Shown here: positions 6,472 to 7,822 of the stretch, one piece after another
Numbering within the stretch: position 1 is the stretch's first letter
Layout of the letters: each line of letters begins with the position of its first letter
NCBI GenBank assembly: GCA_018665505.1
Contig: JABJCS010000720.1
Span: 1 to 7,822 of the forward strand
DNA from: Alphaproteobacteria bacterium
GTDB taxonomy: Bacteria; Pseudomonadota; Alphaproteobacteria; UBA8366
DNA length: 7,822 nucleotides
Direction: 5' to 3'
Position numbers and translations under genes: made by a program
Notes under the pieces: generated by a model
Database searches by the model: none
Told to the model about the DNA's origin: nothing
The model's input: only the letters and a program-made list of their open reading frames with translations

Positions 6472-6840
6472 ATGGCCGAAGTTAAATACAGCGAAGATCA
6501 CGAATGGATCAGCATCGAGGGTGATGTGGGTACGGTTGGCATTACTGATTTCGCACAGGAGCAGCTGGGCGACATCGTCTTTGTTGAATTGCCGGAGGCG
6601 GGCACCGCGCTTGGGAAAGGCGATCAGGCCGGTGTCGTCGAATCGGTAAAGGCGGCATCGGAGATTTACGCGCCGGTGGCCGGTGAAATCGTTGAAGCGA
6701 ATGATATATTGGTGGACACGCCGGAGACAGTGAACGCGGCGGCGGAAAGCGGCGGTTGGTTCTTTAAAATTAGGCTTGCGGACATGACCGAATTAGACGG
6801 CCTCATGGATGAAGCGGCCTACAAAGCCTTTATCGCCTAG
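6472..6840 (+). CDS. gcvH: glycine cleavage system H protein (lipoyl carrier)
   Basis: This 122-residue protein shuttles the aminomethyl intermediate between the P, T and L proteins on a lipoyl arm. The start [13 protein letters not shown] and the block [19 protein letters not shown] at 23-41 are typical. The lipoylated residue is K60 in [14 protein letters not shown]. The end, GWFFKIRL followed by a [11 protein letters not shown] helix, is also usual. One oddity is the loop NAAAESGGW, where most members have a proline/glycine pattern like NEDPYGEGW; length is kept. The ATG is preceded by GGGGAGAGG at 6459-6467. It lies 17 bases after gcvT and 41 bases before gcvP with no terminator between, so all three should share one transcript. 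Confidence 0.97.
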   Translation: MAEVKYSEDHEWISIEGDVGTVGITDFAQEQLGDIVFVELPEAGTALGKGDQAGVVESVKAASEIYAPVAGEIVEANDILVDTPETVNAAAESGGWFFKIRLADMTELDGLMDEAAYKAFIA

Positions 6841-6881
6841 TTCGACCGCCTTTCAGCGAAAACTGCAGGAGCATTATCGCC

Positions 6882-7822
6882 ATGCCGAGTAGCGTTCAAT
6901 CTCTTCACGAATTGGAACAAACCGACGATTTCATCTCCCGTCACGTCGGGCCTCACGCGGCTGATACCACCGCTATGCTGGAGCATATTGGAATAGCGTC
7001 ACTGGACGCGCTGATCGACGCGGCCGTACCATCAACGATTCGCGACCCGTCGCCGATGGATTTGCCGCCAAGCCGGACCGAGGCCGACGTTTTGTCGGAA
7101 CTCCGTGAGATGGCACAATCCAATACTGCCGGTAAATCGCTGATCGGCATGGGCTATTACAACTGCATCACGCCACCGGTTGTCATGCGAAACGTGATGG
7201 AGAATCCGGGTTGGTACACTGCCTATACCCCCTATCAGCCGGAAATTTCACAAGGCAGACTCGAAGCTTTGTTGAACTTCCAGACCATGGTGGCCGACCT
7301 TACGGGGATGGAGATCGCCAATGCGTCGTTGCTCGATGAAGCGACGGCGGCGGCGGAGGCCATGACCATGTGCCGCCGGGTCGGCAAGGCGAAAAGCGAT
7401 CGTTTCTTTGTCGCCGCTGATTGCCATCCCCAGACCATCGCCGTCCTGCGGACCCGCGCTGCGCCTCTTGGTATCGAGTTGGTGGTGGGCGACCCGTTTG
7501 CAGACTTGGACCCCTCCAATGTCTATGCCGCGTTGCTGCAGTATCCGTCGAGCGATGGCGAAGTTTACGACTACCAAAAACTATCGGACAACTTGCATGG
7601 GGCGGGCGCCATGCTTGTCGTCGCCACCGACCTATTGGCGTTGACCTTATTGACGCCGCCCGGCGAATGGGGGGCGGATATTGCGGTCGGCAGCGCACAG
7701 CGTTTCGGTGTGCCCCTTGGTTTTGGTGGGCCACACGCGGCATTTTTCGCGACATCGGATGCCCATAAGCGCGCGATGCCGGGCCGCCTCGTCGGCGTGT
7801 CGGTCGACACTGCCGGCCGCCC
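6882..7822 (+). CDS. gcvP: glycine dehydrogenase (decarboxylating), P protein, 3' end outside the window
   Basis: The frame is open from the ATG at 6882 to the window edge, giving 313 residues. P protein is the pyridoxal-phosphate enzyme that decarboxylates glycine and passes the aminomethyl group to lipoyl-H. Characteristic blocks are [17 protein letters not shown] at 17-33, [20 protein letters not shown] at 85-104, [20 protein letters not shown] at 110-129, [20 protein letters not shown] at 133-152 and EATAAAEAM at 153-161. Near the edge, [16 protein letters not shown] at 275-290 and [10 protein letters not shown] at 300-309 follow the family. The N-terminal extension and the HVGP block resemble the single-chain form of about 950 residues rather than a split GcvPA, so the pyridoxal lysine should lie beyond the window. 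AGGAG at 6867-6871 is a suitable ribosome binding site, ten bases before the start. Confidence 0.96.
   Translation, partial: MPSSVQSLHELEQTDDFISRHVGPHAADTTAMLEHIGIASLDALIDAAVPSTIRDPSPMDLPPSRTEADVLSELREMAQSNTAGKSLIGMGYYNCITPPVVMRNVMENPGWYTAYTPYQPEISQGRLEALLNFQTMVADLTGMEIANASLLDEATAAAEAMTMCRRVGKAKSDRFFVAADCHPQTIAVLRTRAAPLGIELVVGDPFADLDPSNVYAALLQYPSSDGEVYDYQKLSDNLHGAGAMLVVATDLLALTLLTPPGEWGADIAVGSAQRFGVPLGFGGPHAAFFATSDAHKRAMPGRLVGVSVDTAGR

Noticed and set aside
7300..7755. Minus-strand open frame of 151 codons
   Set aside because: It is the shadow of gcvP, rich in R, S and P and without motifs; the plus frame has clear P-protein blocks.

Overview
The window looks like ordinary chromosome of an alphaproteobacterium, probably Rhodospirillales-like. 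The reasons are a choline-kinase-fold homoserine kinase (ThrB) directly followed by rnhA, a Prx5-type peroxiredoxin beside them, a ScsB/DsbD-type reductase with a CxxxC N-terminal centre, and a glycine cleavage operon controlled by a tandem glycine riboswitch. Base composition is moderately GC-rich and coding style is even. I see no insertion sequence, phage gene, CRISPR array, tRNA, rRNA or sign of recent transfer.

Layout. 1-1923 (+): 3' part of a large membrane thiol:disulfide reductase of the DsbD/ScsB family; its start lies upstream of the window. 1924-2039: short gap with an imperfect inverted repeat just before the next gene. 2040-2522 (+): cytosolic Prx5-type peroxiredoxin. 2550-2578: hairpin that can end transcription from both sides. 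3071-4033 and 2628-3071 (-): thrB and rnhA, overlapping by one base (TGATG) and read towards the peroxiredoxin. 4034-4203: divergent intergenic region. 4204-4443 (+): small protein with two CDGSH iron-sulfur motifs, overlapping by four bases (GTGA) a lipoprotein gene of unknown function at 4440-5000. 5001-5320: promoter, two consecutive glycine aptamers and an expression platform. 5321-6454, 6472-6840 and 6882-7822 (+): gcvT, gcvH and the 5' part of gcvP.

How the genes work together. The right third is one regulatory and metabolic unit: glycine sensed in the leader RNA sets expression of the T, H and P proteins of the glycine cleavage system, which break glycine down to CO2, ammonia and methylene-tetrahydrofolate. 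ThrB acts in nearby amino acid metabolism (threonine). The left part deals with thiol redox: a membrane reductase that sends electrons to the periplasm, and a cytosolic peroxidase. The CDGSH/lipoprotein pair is the least understood part.

I found no convincing new multi-gene system. The points most worth a second look are the switching elements at the gcvT ribosome binding site, the CDGSH-lipoprotein gene overlap, and the inverted repeat in front of the peroxiredoxin gene.
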